A DNA stretch of 64,000 nt. Origin: Rhynchopus sp. YZ270_cl-10 (lineage: Eukaryota > Euglenozoa > Diplonemea > Diplonemida > Diplonemidae). Made by a program: the position numbers and the translations under genes. How positions within the stretch are numbered: the stretch's first letter is position 1; the number at the start of each line of letters is the position of its first letter. The notes beneath the pieces were generated by a model. The model saw only the letters and a list, made by a program, of their open reading frames with translations. It ran no database searches and had not been told where the DNA came from. The stretch lies in NCBI GenBank assembly GCA_964035575.1, contig OZ037857.1, positions 1,426,001 through 1,490,000 on the forward strand, given 5' to 3'. Shown here piece by piece: positions 42,434-52,581 of this stretch.

Positions 42434-42454
42434 TATAAAACTTTTTCTTTTTTT

Positions 42455-42494
42455 AGTGCCTGCGTCCTCTGATGAACGGTGAGGCGTTTGCACT
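42455..42494 (+). repeat. class D stem-loop, best copy
   Basis: AGTGC pairs with GCACT, CT faces TT, GCG pairs with CGT and CCTC with GAGG around an 11-base loop. It is followed by TTCAACTTCTCTTTTTTT. Confidence 0.75.
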
Positions 42495-43015
42495 TTCAAC
42501 TTCTCTTTTTTTTACACTGGTCACACTCCGACAGAACAATCTTGCAAAATAATAAGTCAAAAGCAAAGTGTTGTATACACAAAAAAAAACTCCCCCCGCA
42601 AAACTTTGCACCATACAGACAGATTATATAATAGTATCATACCCCCTCTCTCTCACACACAAACGAAGGAAATGCCTAAGAAGGGGGCAGAAAATACCTC
42701 AAAATAATCTGGCTCGTTTTCAGCATTTTTTTTTTTGTTGGGTTGGTGCGTCCGTCGATGTACGGGAAAAATGCGTTTGCAACATAAGCAGAGAGGATTG
42801 AGGAAAAAGATGCACTTTTTTCCAAAAAAAAAAAAAAAAAACTTCTCGCGTTTTTCATTGTATTAATCCCAAAGTGTTAATAACGCAACCAGGTGTTCTT
42901 TTTGAGTGCTTTTTTTTAAATTTACCCACACCCCTTCTTTACTTATACCTTATTTCCTTGTGTTCCTGCTGTCTTAGGAAGCGAAGAATGTCTTGTATAT
43001 AGGATTTATGATTAT

Positions 43016-43085
43016 TGGTGCTATGGGAAATCGGTCAACGACCGATGTCAGCGACCTGTCAATATCGACCCCTTATAGAGCACCA
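43016..43085. mobile_element. 70-bp TGGTGCT inverted-repeat element
   Basis: Starts TGGTGCTATGGG and ends CCTTATAGAGCACCA. The 5-bp duplication ATTAT flanks it (43011-43015 and 43086-43090). It shares ends and 5-bp target length with the element at 57838-57984. No coding capacity. Confidence 0.7.
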
Positions 43086-43262
43086 ATTATCTTTCAAAAA
43101 AAACTATGCACGTTCATTCATTTCAAGTGTTCTTTGATATTTTTTTGTGCGTTTTTTTCGTGCTATTCACTTTCAACTTTTGCTGTACAAAAAGACGCTC
43201 TTTTTATACAGCTCAATGTGGAAGAAAGCACTCTGTGTACACCGAAATCAATTGTGCACAAA

Positions 43263-44404
43263 TGGGGTGGCGACAAGGGGGGTCGGAACTGGGCAGTCAC
43301 GAAAAATCACGAAAAATCACAAAGAATCATTTTTCTTCTTTGTGATTCTTTGCGACAGGTCGTGATTTTTTGTGATTTTTTGCGATTTTTTGCGATTTTT
43401 TGTGATACTTTGTGATTTTTTGTGATTTTTTGTGATTTTTTGTGATCGACATATTTTGAGATGAGCTTTTTTTTTGTCCCACTCTGGTAGTGTAGTGTAC
43501 TGTAGTGTACTGTACTCCCAATCCCCTGTGTATACTGTGTATACTGTGTATACTGTGTATACTGTGTATACTGTGTATACTGTGTATACTGTGTATACTG
43601 TGTATACTGTGTATACTGTGTATACTGTGTATACTGTGTATACTGTGTATACTGTGTATACTGTGTATACTGTGTATACTGTGTATACTGTGTATACTGT
43701 GTATACTGTGTATACTGTGTATACTGTGTATACTGTGTATACTGTGTATACTGTGTATACTGTGTATACTGTGTATACTGTGTATACTGTGTATACTGTG
43801 TATACTGTGTATACTGTGTATACTGTGTATACTGTGTATACTGTGTATACTGTGTATACTGTGTATACTGTGTATACTGTGTATACTGTGTATACTGTGT
43901 ATACTGTGTATACTGTGTATACTGTGTATACTGTGTATACTGTGTATACTGTGTATACTGCGGAAATTGACCAAAAACGAGAACTTGTCCATTTCGGCAA
44001 ATTGACCCCACCACTGGTCGGACGGATTCCGGAAATGCAAATACCGCCGTTTAAAAGCTTCACCAACGAAAACAAAAAAAAAAAATTTTCCAACACATGA
44101 ATGCCCCAAAACGGCATGACAACTGGTAGAAACACGGTAGGGAATCGGTTATGCAGCCACGCCGAAAAAGTTCAATTTTAAGCGAAACTTACACACTTAC
44201 GTACAACTGAGCACAACTGAGCATTACTGAGCAGAATTACACCACAATTACAGCACAATTACAGCGGCCCAAAACGGTACACTTTTGTGATTTTTTGTGA
44301 TTTTTCGTGATTTTTTGTGATTTTTTGTGAATTTTTGTGATCGACAGAATTTGAAAATATTTTTTGTGAATATTTTTTTCCACACCCCCCCTGTCGCCAC
44401 CCCA
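43263..44404. mobile_element. 1142-bp inverted-repeat element carrying a minisatellite
   Basis: The ends are TGGGGTGGCGACA with a following G run and the complement, a C run then TGTCGCCACCCCA. The 5-bp direct repeat ACAAA flanks it (43258-43262 and 44405-44409). Inside, from the left: a foldback of CACGAAAAAT and TTTTTGTGAT repeats, the 9-bp minisatellite (43527-43958), a copy of the 90-bp core repeat (43967-44053), and a second TTTTTTGTGA array (44283-44342) ending in TGATCGACA like the first. No transposase is present. Confidence 0.78.
43527..43958. repeat. 9-bp minisatellite, 48 copies
   Basis: TGTGTATAC repeats 48 times without visible variation over 432 bases. All six frames are open (VYT, SIH, QYT and so on), which produces spurious long open frames. 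The homogeneity means very recent expansion or an assembly-sensitive locus. Confidence 0.98.
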
Positions 44405-45571
44405 ACAAAGAAAAAAAAAAACAAACAACAACAGGGGTGCACCTGTGTCCCCTACCTTCACACTTCAACGCACCAAGAACGAATCATTTCTCCGCACATT
44501 TGTACTGACCCCCAATACCCCTTTACCCCTTTACCATGTGTTGTACCCCTCAGTAGAATATCCGTGTGTACATAATTTCCCACGGAATGAGGTTTTCGGC
44601 GTGGCGTGTCCAATTTGTGATATTGATCAAACCATTACAACGTTTTTTTTTTCCTTTATTTTTTTTTATAGCAATTCCTCCGTGTGTGTATGGACATCAG
44701 AGCTTTATAACACCCCCGCCGGTCATTAGAAAGCCCTGATGGACACACAAAATGATAGTGAGAAGAGTGAAGACTGTACCGCGTCTATGTGAAACCGACA
44801 GATTATCAAAGGTGAGTGGTTTCATGCAATACCACTCCATTGTGTTGTTATTTGACCATATCTGATATCATTTTGTCTTTCACTTTGAAGGAGAATCTTT
44901 CAAAAAAAAAAAATATTAAAAAAAAAAAACTAAATGAGTTGAGAAATAAAGCAAAAAAACCAACAAAATTGTATTGTATCTCGTGTATTCCCCTATTACG
45001 TGTGTGTGTCTTGTTTAGCATGAAGGATGTGTTTTTGTCACGTGATGACACCTGCGTCGTGTTGTATCATTGGCTCACATTTCTTCAATTCCTTTTTGAA
45101 AGTGGAAATTACATTATATGTACTCCCAAGCGAACCTTTCAACATCCTCAACACAGCATTTGTGTAATGTTTTTGCTTTACACTTTTACTCCCCCCATAC
45201 AAGCAAAAACAACAAAAAAAAAAAAAAAAAAAAAAAAATTGAAACGATTTGAAAATATAGCTAAGCAACACTATTTTTAACAACACCGGTTTTAAATTTT
45301 TCTCAAAATTTTGAAAACAAAAACAAAAATACACAAAAAAAATAGGTCAAGGTGCCTTGCTCTGCAGGCGCCGAAGCCTAAATAATAAAAACAAATTTCG
45401 AGTGATTTTTTTATTGTCATCAAAGACGTTGTCCAAGTCTTTGAACCCCTACCAACCCAACGATTTTTTTCCCCTCTCGAGGGATACTTACAAACGTGTG
45501 AAAATCTTATCAAAGAGGCCCTTTTTTTGCGTGGCAGGAAATATTGCAGTATATACACAACAGCAACGGGT

Positions 45572-45604
45572 ATGATATGTCCACGAGAGTCACATTCACA
45601 TCTG
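45572..45604 (+). repeat. class B stem-loop, degenerate
   Basis: GATATGTCC, loop ACGAGAG, TCACATTCACATCTG; the inner helix is weakened. T10 follows. Confidence 0.5.
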
Positions 45605-45796
45605 AATAATTCTTTTTTTTTTGACCTGCATTCCTGCGAAATCTCCTCACGCTCTTTTTTTTTCCCCTTTGATTAATTGACAACGTGTAGTGCAGGCACC
45701 TCGCTTTTTACTCTGTGTGATCTCCACGCAGCCGTTCCTCGCCTATCTTTCGTTTTCGTGGATCCGCTACTACCTTTTAAAACGAAGGCTGTATTA

Positions 45797-45919
45797 TGGG
45801 GTGGCCCGTGGTCGCGTCGAAGTGTTGTTTTCTAGTTTTTTCGGAGAAAAATCACAACAGGTTACAACAGAATCACAAGAAATCATGTGATTTTTTTATG
45901 TGATCACATGGTCACCCCA
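45797..45919. mobile_element. possible 123-bp inverted-repeat element
   Basis: Ends TGGGGTGGCC and GGTCACCCCA are inverted repeats resembling the ends of the 1142-bp element. TA lies on both sides (45795-45796 and 45920-45921). It contains an inner hairpin (CATGTGAT...ATCACATG). The target duplication is weak. Confidence 0.4.
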
Positions 45920-46000
45920 TAATTAGACAACCTAAGTTTTTTTTTGGTTCTTTCACCTTTGATTCCTTGGGCGTTACAATAAAGCTAATCTTCTAAGTTT

Positions 46001-46035
46001 AAGGTGACTAAGCACGAGAGGCTTAGGATCATCTT
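46001..46035 (+). repeat. class A stem-loop, consensus copy
   Basis: AAGGTGA and CTAAGC pair with GCTTAG and TCATCTT around ACGAGAG, with a GA bulge on the 3' side. It is followed by ATAAACTTTTCTTCTTTT. Confidence 0.82.
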
Positions 46036-46571
46036 ATAAACTTTTCTTCTTTTCAATCTCGATTGTCAAACTGTTCTTTTTGAGCATCCTCTCGACTGAT
46101 GCTGCAAAAAGATACGATTCATCTTCCAATTCTGATACATTTTTTTTTTTTTTTTTGGTAGGTGGGCTCACTTAGCATCTGCCCATACTCATTATCTCTC
46201 CTTTTTTTTTCTCCAACAGAGTGCATAGGTTTCGAACGCGCGTTCGCGTTTTTAGGGCGTTTTCGAGTGCGCGTTTGAAAAACGAAAAAAAAAAACGCGC
46301 GTTCGGAAAAAACGAAAAAAAAAACGCGCGTTTGAAAAAAACGAAAAAAAAACGCGCGTTCGAAAAAGTGGAAGCCTCATGTTTACGTGGGGAGATTTTT
46401 CGAACGCGCGTCGAAAAAGTGGTTTTTTCGAAGGGGTGGCATCAAAACAAAAAACGCGGACAATGTCCGCGTTTTTGGGGGGGAGGGGGGGGGTCTGAAA
46501 TTCCAGAAAACGCGGACATTTTGGGGTTTTTTTTTCCTCGAAAATTTTTTTCTTCACTGGGGTTGTACACG

Positions 46572-47238
46572 ATTTTGACCAAAATTTATAAAAACTCGTC
46601 CATTTCGGCAAATTGACCCCACCACAGAACCGGCGGATTCAGGAAATGCAAATGCCGGTGTTTTCGGGCAAAATAAAAAATACAAGATGCCCGCGTTTTT
46701 TTGCAAAATGTACACGAATGGGGGGCCCTTAAACCCCTGCTACCATGTGCTTCTACAGGCAAACACTTGGGCCCCTTTACCTTACACTGACGGGTTTTGA
46801 CCAAAATCAAGAACTTGTCCATTTTGGCAAATTGACCCCACCACAGAACGGACGGATTCCGGAAATGCAAATGCCGGTGTTTTTGCACATTTTCATGGTT
46901 TCAGCATCAGAGAGAGAAAATCTGGGTTGTGGGATTTACCTTGGCCCCTTTACCTTACACTCATTTTGACCAAAACCAAGAACTTGGCCATTTCGGCAAA
47001 TTGACCCCACCACAGCGCGGACAGATCCCGGAAATGCCAATCGCGGCATGTTTTGGGGCTGAAAAATTTTCACCTGGAAATTTTTTTCAGCAGCATGTTT
47101 TGGCCGAAAATGGGCCCCACGTATTAGTGACCGGGCTCATATTTTCAAAAATTTAAGTGGTCAAAAAATTGTCCAATTTTCGAGATTGACCCCACCACTT
47201 TCTGGACGGATTCCGGAAATGCCAAAAAACTGTGTTTT
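46572..47238 (+). repeat. 90-bp core repeat, four direct copies
   Basis: Copies at about 46572-46665, 46793-46885, 46963-47055 and 47152-47238 share TTTTGACCAAAA, CAAATTGACCCCACCAC and GGATTCCGGAAATGC (shortened in some). Spacers between them contain CCCCTTTACCTTACACT. Confidence 0.85.
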
Positions 47239-47623
47239 GGGTCACGAATTTGCACCCCGTCACCCAAAAACCAGCAAAAAATAGGGGAAAAAAAAACAAA
47301 AAATGTCCGCGTTTTGGGGGGGGGGGAGGGGGGGGTCTGAAATTCCCCAAAAACGCGGACATTGTCCGCGTTTTTTGTTTTGATGCCACCCCGAACGCGC
47401 GTCCAGTTTTTCGAACGCGCGTTCGAAAAAACCACTTTTTCGAACGCGCGTTTGAAAAAAAAAAAAAAAAACGCGCGTCCGGCTTTTCGAACGCCAGGGT
47501 ATTTCCTAAATCGGGGTCCCAAAATCTCAAAATCCGGAATCGGGTGCAAAAAAAGCGCGCTGAGCAACGTTAGGGTTTTTTGTGCAGAAAACTGAGTTAT
47601 GGTGCATTTCCGAGCCAATCCCG

Positions 47624-47838
47624 GCTTGTGGTGGGGTCAGCCAAGTTCTTGGTGTTGGTCAAAATGAGTGTAAGGTAAAGGGGACCAGGTAAATCCCACA
47701 ACCCAGATTTTCTCTCCCTGATCCTGAAAACATGAAAATGCCCGAAAACACCGGCATTTGCATTTTCGGAATCCGCCCGTTCTGTGGTGGGGTCAATTTG
47801 CCGAAATGGACAAGTCCTTGGTTTTGGTCAAAACCCGT
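47624..47838 (-). repeat. 90-bp core repeat, inverted copies
   Basis: Reverse-complement copies at about 47624-47668 and 47744-47838 (GTGGTGGGGTCAATTTGCCG and GTTTTGGTCAAAAC), forming the right arm of the internal foldback. Confidence 0.85.
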
Positions 47839-50812
47839 CAGTGTAAGGTAAAGGGGCCAAGTGTTTGCCTGTAGGAACTGGTAGGAACAGGCAGCGCCGC
47901 AGGCGCACGGTACCCAACATCGGTGAAAATAAAAATTCCCGAAAACTGCTTTATTTGAATGATTGGAGCGATCCAGAACAGCGAACATACTTTTTTCGGG
48001 AAAATACCAAAAAATAGGCACTTTAAATACAGCTACCCTAACATTAAAAAAAGGGGGAAATGTGCCCGCCGCAGGCGGAATTTTTTTTTGGCCTGTGAAC
48101 TTTTTTCCGGACTTTTTTGCGTTATTTTGCAAGATCGGGGCTCCGAGGTTCGGAATATTTTTTCCTCGGACATTTTTACCTCACCCTGTGCTCCTTCCCA
48201 CGACTACTCTCCCCTTGCAAAAAAACCGCGGAACACCTGAAAACCCCCCTTGCAAAAAAAGCGCGGAACTTTTTCTGAAAAAATCTCGGGAGACGGGTAG
48301 TGGATTTAGGAAATACCCTGTCGAACGCGCGTTTTTTTTTTTTTTTTTTGCCACGGCGTACGAAAGCGCTTGAAGCGTTTTTTTTTTTTCGGGGGGAAAA
48401 AAAAGCACTTTTCGCTTGATGAAAAAAAAAAAGCGCTTTTTTTTTTTTTGTGTGGGGTTTTTGGTAAGGCGTACCTGTTCTCATGATTTTTTGATATTTT
48501 GGTTGTTTTTTTGTGTTGGGGTCAGCCCCGCCGCCAGGATTTTTGAGGTTTGAAAAACTTCTGTTGGATGGTCCCAAAAAAACCCCCCTGCAATCGTAGC
48601 CTCCGGCAGAGAGAAGAATGTTCCCCAAGCACAGTCAGAGTTCCTCCGAATCAACGACATTCGCTCCTTCTCACTTCCCACCGGGCTGTTGTGCAGGAGG
48701 CATGTACATTGTACTCTTCCGTGGCCGGTGCAGGTGGCCGTCCACAAGCTGCAGTGGATGTCAGCCTTCTTATCAGCAAACAGCGGTCATGGCACCCAAA
48801 GGTTCCTGGCGAAGCCACGGTACGCAACATTTCTAAAAAATGTTGCCATAAAATGGCACTGCGTTTGTAATTTTTGTCAGAAAAATGCCCACAGCGGGAA
48901 ATCGGCGACTCGATAAATTTGGTTTGGGTCACTTGTAGTGTGGACTTAAACCCCCTTAACAAACCCCTTCAGGAAAAAAAAGCGCTTTTTCCTAAAAATT
49001 CAAGCGCTTTTTTTTTTGAAAATTTCTCAAAAAACTCCTCGAAGCGCTTTCGTACGCCGTGTTTTGCGCGTTTTTTTTTTTTTTTTTTCATGTGCGCCAG
49101 GGCCTTTTCTAAGTCCATGGGCCCATGGCACCCCTCCGAAAACACACTTTTTTTCTGTACAAATGCCACACGTAAAAAAAATATTTTTTCTGTACAAATG
49201 CCACAGGCAAAATATTTTTTCTGGACTTTTGCCACATGGGAGGTGGGGGGGGAGTGGGGGTGGGGGGCGGAGCCCCCACCCACCTGACTCTGACACAAGC
49301 AGAGCAGAGCCTTGCGCATTGCCACAATGCCCTCCTCGTGCGGTCAGAGAACCCGGGTGTGTATGAGTCAGGTTGCTGTTCTCAGCTGAATCCTTCTGTA
49401 GCTGTGCGCCAGGAGGTGGCAGCCTCCCGCCGTAATGCCTGCTTGCACGTCGCGAAAAACATGCGCACTAGATGGGAATCGTGGGAGGCAAAGCCGTTGA
49501 CAGGATATTGCAGCATGGCGAAATAATAAAAGTAGCGTACCGTGCGCCTGCGGCGCAAATTTGCAACCCACCTTCCCATGACATCGTATGGCTGTAAAAA
49601 TGTACAATTTTAAGCGCAGTTTTTTGAATTATTGCGTACCGTGGCTTCGCCAGGAACCTTGATGCTATGACCACCGTTTCTTTTTGTACCTGTACTGAGG
49701 TTACTGATAATTCGTGTCTGGTGCAAATATCAATGAGGTTGAACTCCGCAGTCGGATACCCGAGGAATTCTCACATTCCGCCGGGGCCCCGAACTTGAGC
49801 TGGGCCGGGCTCGACCGAGTTTTGAACCCAGGGTTTTTATTATTTTTTTTTATTTGCAAAAAAGTGGTAGTGCATGGCACTAGCTTTTTTATTTTTTTGG
49901 AAATCTCAGGGACTACGCTGTCACCCCCACCCCTTTGCTTTAACTTTGCTTGCACACCCCGACCCACCCGGAGAGGCCTGGGGACGGGATAGTTCACAAC
50001 CGCCCCTTCTCCTATTTGACTCATTTTTCCCCTTCTTCAACCCCCACCCCCGAAAAACCCCTCTCAAAAATATGAGGGGAGATGCCCCGCCAACGCACCG
50101 ACCGGAAAGCTCGGAATGGGTTTCCGGGAGTTTTTTACGTGTGGCATTTGTACAGAAAAAAGTCATTGGCACCTCGGCCAAAATCGGGGTTTTTGGCTCA
50201 ACTTAGAGCCACCCCTGATGTGCGCGTTTTCCGATTTTGGATTTGCGCGTTTTCGATTTCGAACGCGCGTTCGAAACCTATGAGAGTGTCAAAAAGAATC
50301 AAGTGTACGTGCCTTTTTTTTGGAGGCATCGTGCGCACTAACACTTTGTTTGTGACTTTGTTGTATATTTTTTACTCCTTAACGTGCATCTAGTCACCAC
50401 TACGCTTGCACTACTGACAGGAGCTGGAAACTAAGGGAAGTGACAACGTACCTACTTATCTTCGCTTTAAGGCTGGCAATAGAAAAAGGGGCGGGGTGGA
50501 CACCCCCCCGGGATACACCCCCTCGGTGTTCACTTGGTACTGTATTTGGGCTCGCCTCTGCCTTTATTTTGCCTTTTTTTCCCTGGGCTCTCTATGTATC
50601 TCTTTTTTTCGTGTTTTGGTTTTCTTTACTCCCTTTTTTGATACTCCCTTTCAAAAGCTTTTGAACAAAATACAAATGGCTTTTTTCGGAGGAGTATCTT
50701 GTTTGTACCCCTTTTTTGTAGTGGGAGTTATTTTCTTTTTTTGGAAAAAAAGCTGCGAGGTATACACTCTATGACGTTTATCTTGGTGGTTAACAGATTG
50801 TTGACCTCGACC

Positions 50813-50845
50813 AAGGTACACTGTGAGAGGGCTTTGTATTTCCAG
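50813..50845 (+). repeat. class C stem-loop
   Basis: AAGGTACACTGTGAGAGGGC, TTTGTATTTCC, then AGGCCAACTTTCTTTTTC. The following pyrimidine tract ends in CCCCCTAG, which abuts the class D copy at 50884. Confidence 0.66.
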
Positions 50846-50883
50846 GCCAACTTTCTTTTTCTTTTGTATTTTTTTCTCCCCCT

Positions 50884-50919
50884 AGTGCCTGCGTCCCGCC
50901 AAAAGCAATCGTTTGCACT
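50884..50919 (+). repeat. class D stem-loop
   Basis: AGTGC-CT-GCG pairs with CGT-TT-GCACT, followed by TTCAACTTCTCTTTTTATTT. Confidence 0.72.
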
Positions 50920-52167
50920 TTCAACTTCTCTTTTTATTTTTGATTTCTATTTTGAAAGAATGTGAGTACGAATGTGTGCCCAAATTGAGGCCACACTCCG
51001 ACTTCTTTTTTTGAAAGTTCCTCTTTTCTTTCTTGTACCCCCTTTTTTTTTTTACAAATTGTTCCTTTTGTTTGTATCCAAGTAAATCCCCATTGGGGCT
51101 TTTATGAAGGCGCGAGGGAAAATGTATTGTCCATGGTTGACAGTCTTATTCCACATCCCCCTGCGGGAAATTTCCCCACACCCCCCCTTTTTTAATGAAG
51201 TCAACCCAAAGCCAGGAGGCTTTGTTTGTTCTTCATCCAACGTTTAAAGACCGATTCAATTTCATCTCTCTTTCAAAGGGGAAAAAAACTCCAGATTTTA
51301 TTTTTGATTGTGAAGAAAAAAAATAAAGACGTTGTCAGAATAAAACCATGATCAGTTCTGGTGACATAAGATAAATCTGCTTTTATTTTTTTTTGCTTTA
51401 GTATTGTTCGTTTGAATCAAATAGGGATACGGTTTTTAAACCCTTCCCATGGGGGCAAGAAGAAAAATGATTTCAGCCCCCAGTAATCCACTGAGGTGGG
51501 CATTTGAAGTGATTGTCAACACACAAAAAATAAGAATATCACAATAGCAATAAAACCAATGTTACTTACATTACCCCTTATATCGTGCTTTTTTGACGCT
51601 CAAAATGAGCAGCATTTTTCAAACACAATACAAAATAAAAGGATTTTTCAAAAACAAAAAAAAACAAAAAAAAACCCCCTCTTTTGCACAGCATTTTCAT
51701 TTCCCCCCCTTTATTGGTTACGAATAGAAAACACACAAAAAAAAAGAAGGAAAAAAGCGCACAAAAACCAATTTTTCTCACTCCTCTTCTCTTCCCCCTT
51801 TTTTTTCCGTTTCCCTCGATTATTCTTTTTCCTTTCCCAAAAAAATTTTGTCCAAAAAAAAAAACAGTCCGACACTTATGTAGAACCACAGTTAGACCCT
51901 CCACTACACTATTCCCAACCATTTTACAAAAAAAAACATAAAACAGAGCAGAGCACACCTTTTTGTGTGCACACTACAAAGCAAAATCAAGATTTTATAA
52001 GATATCATTGACAACGTTTTTTTGTCACCCTTTTCTTTTTTATTCAACGGGGAAAAAAAACACTCTTTTTAAAAAAATAGTACAGGGGTATTTCCAACCC
52101 AGGGGGGTTCCCACCCCCCCACACGCCGTTAGCATCCCATTGTATTCCCACCTTCTCCCTACCTAGT

Positions 52168-52301
52168 GGTGGCAGTATTGTGATGGGAACCCATTGAAAT
52201 ACGCAAAATACATCAAAATACATCACAATACACCGTGTATTGTGATGTATTTTGATGTATTTTGCGTATTCCAATGGGCTTCCCATCACAATACTGCGAC
52301 C
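52168..52301. repeat. 126-bp near-perfect hairpin
   Basis: Arms of about 62 bases from 52172 to 52297 are complementary with one mismatch and one 1-base gap, around a single central C (ACAATACAC, C, GTGTATTGT). A further GGT/ACC can pair outside. TTCTCCCTACC occurs on both sides (52153-52163 and 52303-52313), suggestive of a duplicated target. Internal short repeats are of the AAAATACATC type. Confidence 0.8.
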
Positions 52302-52411
52302 TTTCTCCCTACCCCATCACCTACCATGCTGAAAGACTCCCCATTTATTTGGTACCGAAGCGAGGTTTGGGTTGTACCAATTTTTTTCTTTTTCTTTATT
52401 GGCACTATAGT

Positions 52412-52446
52412 AGGTACACTGTTCACGAGAGGGGCTTTGTATTTTC
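52412..52446 (+). repeat. class C stem-loop
   Basis: AGGTACACTGTTCACGAGAG, then GGGCTTTGTATT. GTTC pairs with GGGC (wobble) next to the loop, and TACA with TGTA outside. A TTCAACTCTACTTTT tract follows. Confidence 0.74.
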
Positions 52447-52548
52447 AACTCTACTTTTATTGGGCACTGTCGACAACACTACCGTGGGGGCGTTCCTCGC
52501 TCCGCCATTACCTTCTCTCCAAAAGCAATGCACAACTCCCAACCTTTT

Positions 52549-52581
52549 AGGCACACTGTTCACGAGAGGGTTTTGTATTTC
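52549..52581 (+). repeat. class C stem-loop
   Basis: AGGCACACTGTTCACGAGAG, then GGTTTTGTATTTC, AAGTCAACC and T12. It is preceded by CCAACCTTTT. Confidence 0.72.

Larger units (their letters stand above)
41766..43010. other. gene-free stretch, start of the gene desert
   Basis: Class B (41935), class A (42404) and class D (42455) hairpins, a degenerate copy near 42136-42172 and many T runs. No coding frame. Confidence 0.5.
44410..46217. other. gene-free stretch
   Basis: A/T-rich DNA with poly-A and poly-T runs, class B (45572) and class A (46001) hairpins and a small inverted repeat (45797-45919). An open frame at 45690-45890 (QPFLAYLSFSWIRYYLLKRR) is mostly inside that inverted repeat, and I do not call it. 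Confidence 0.45.
46224..50282. mobile_element. 4059-bp foldback element with 23-bp perfect inverted ends
   Basis: The left end begins CATAGGTTTCGAACGCGCGT (then TCG) at 46224, and the right end is its exact complement, closing at 50282. The 6-bp direct repeat AGAGTG flanks it (46218-46223 and 50283-50288). Inside are many palindromes of TTCGAACGCGCGTTCGAA type, G runs, copies of the 90-bp core repeat in both orientations, and long imperfect inverted arms (about 46736-46975 against 47655-47895; 48780-48835 against 49630-49680). No transposase or other protein was recognised, so it is a non-autonomous foldback-type element. Confidence 0.87.
50289..52150. other. gene-free stretch
   Basis: T-rich DNA with class C (50813) and class D (50884) hairpins and long A/T runs. 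No coding frame. Confidence 0.5.

Noticed and set aside
42404-42454. Hairpin modules as spliceosomal introns or introner elements (AG|GT start, pyrimidine-AG end)
   Set aside because: The introns inside genes here begin GTATG and carry no such hairpin, while the modules begin GTGACT, GTACAC or GATGTG and lie outside coding DNA.
43527-43958. CRISPR-like array
   Set aside because: Units are contiguous 9-mers with no spacers, and the genome is eukaryotic.
43307-44135. Open frames of 160-270 residues on both strands (VYT, SIH, QYT, ILC repeats)
   Set aside because: They arise from the 9-bp minisatellite, which is open in all six frames.
46224-50282. Retroelement or virus-derived origin of the 4-kb element
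   Set aside because: No protein-coding domain, no long direct terminal repeats and no primer-binding site; inverted ends with a short target duplication fit a DNA transposon.
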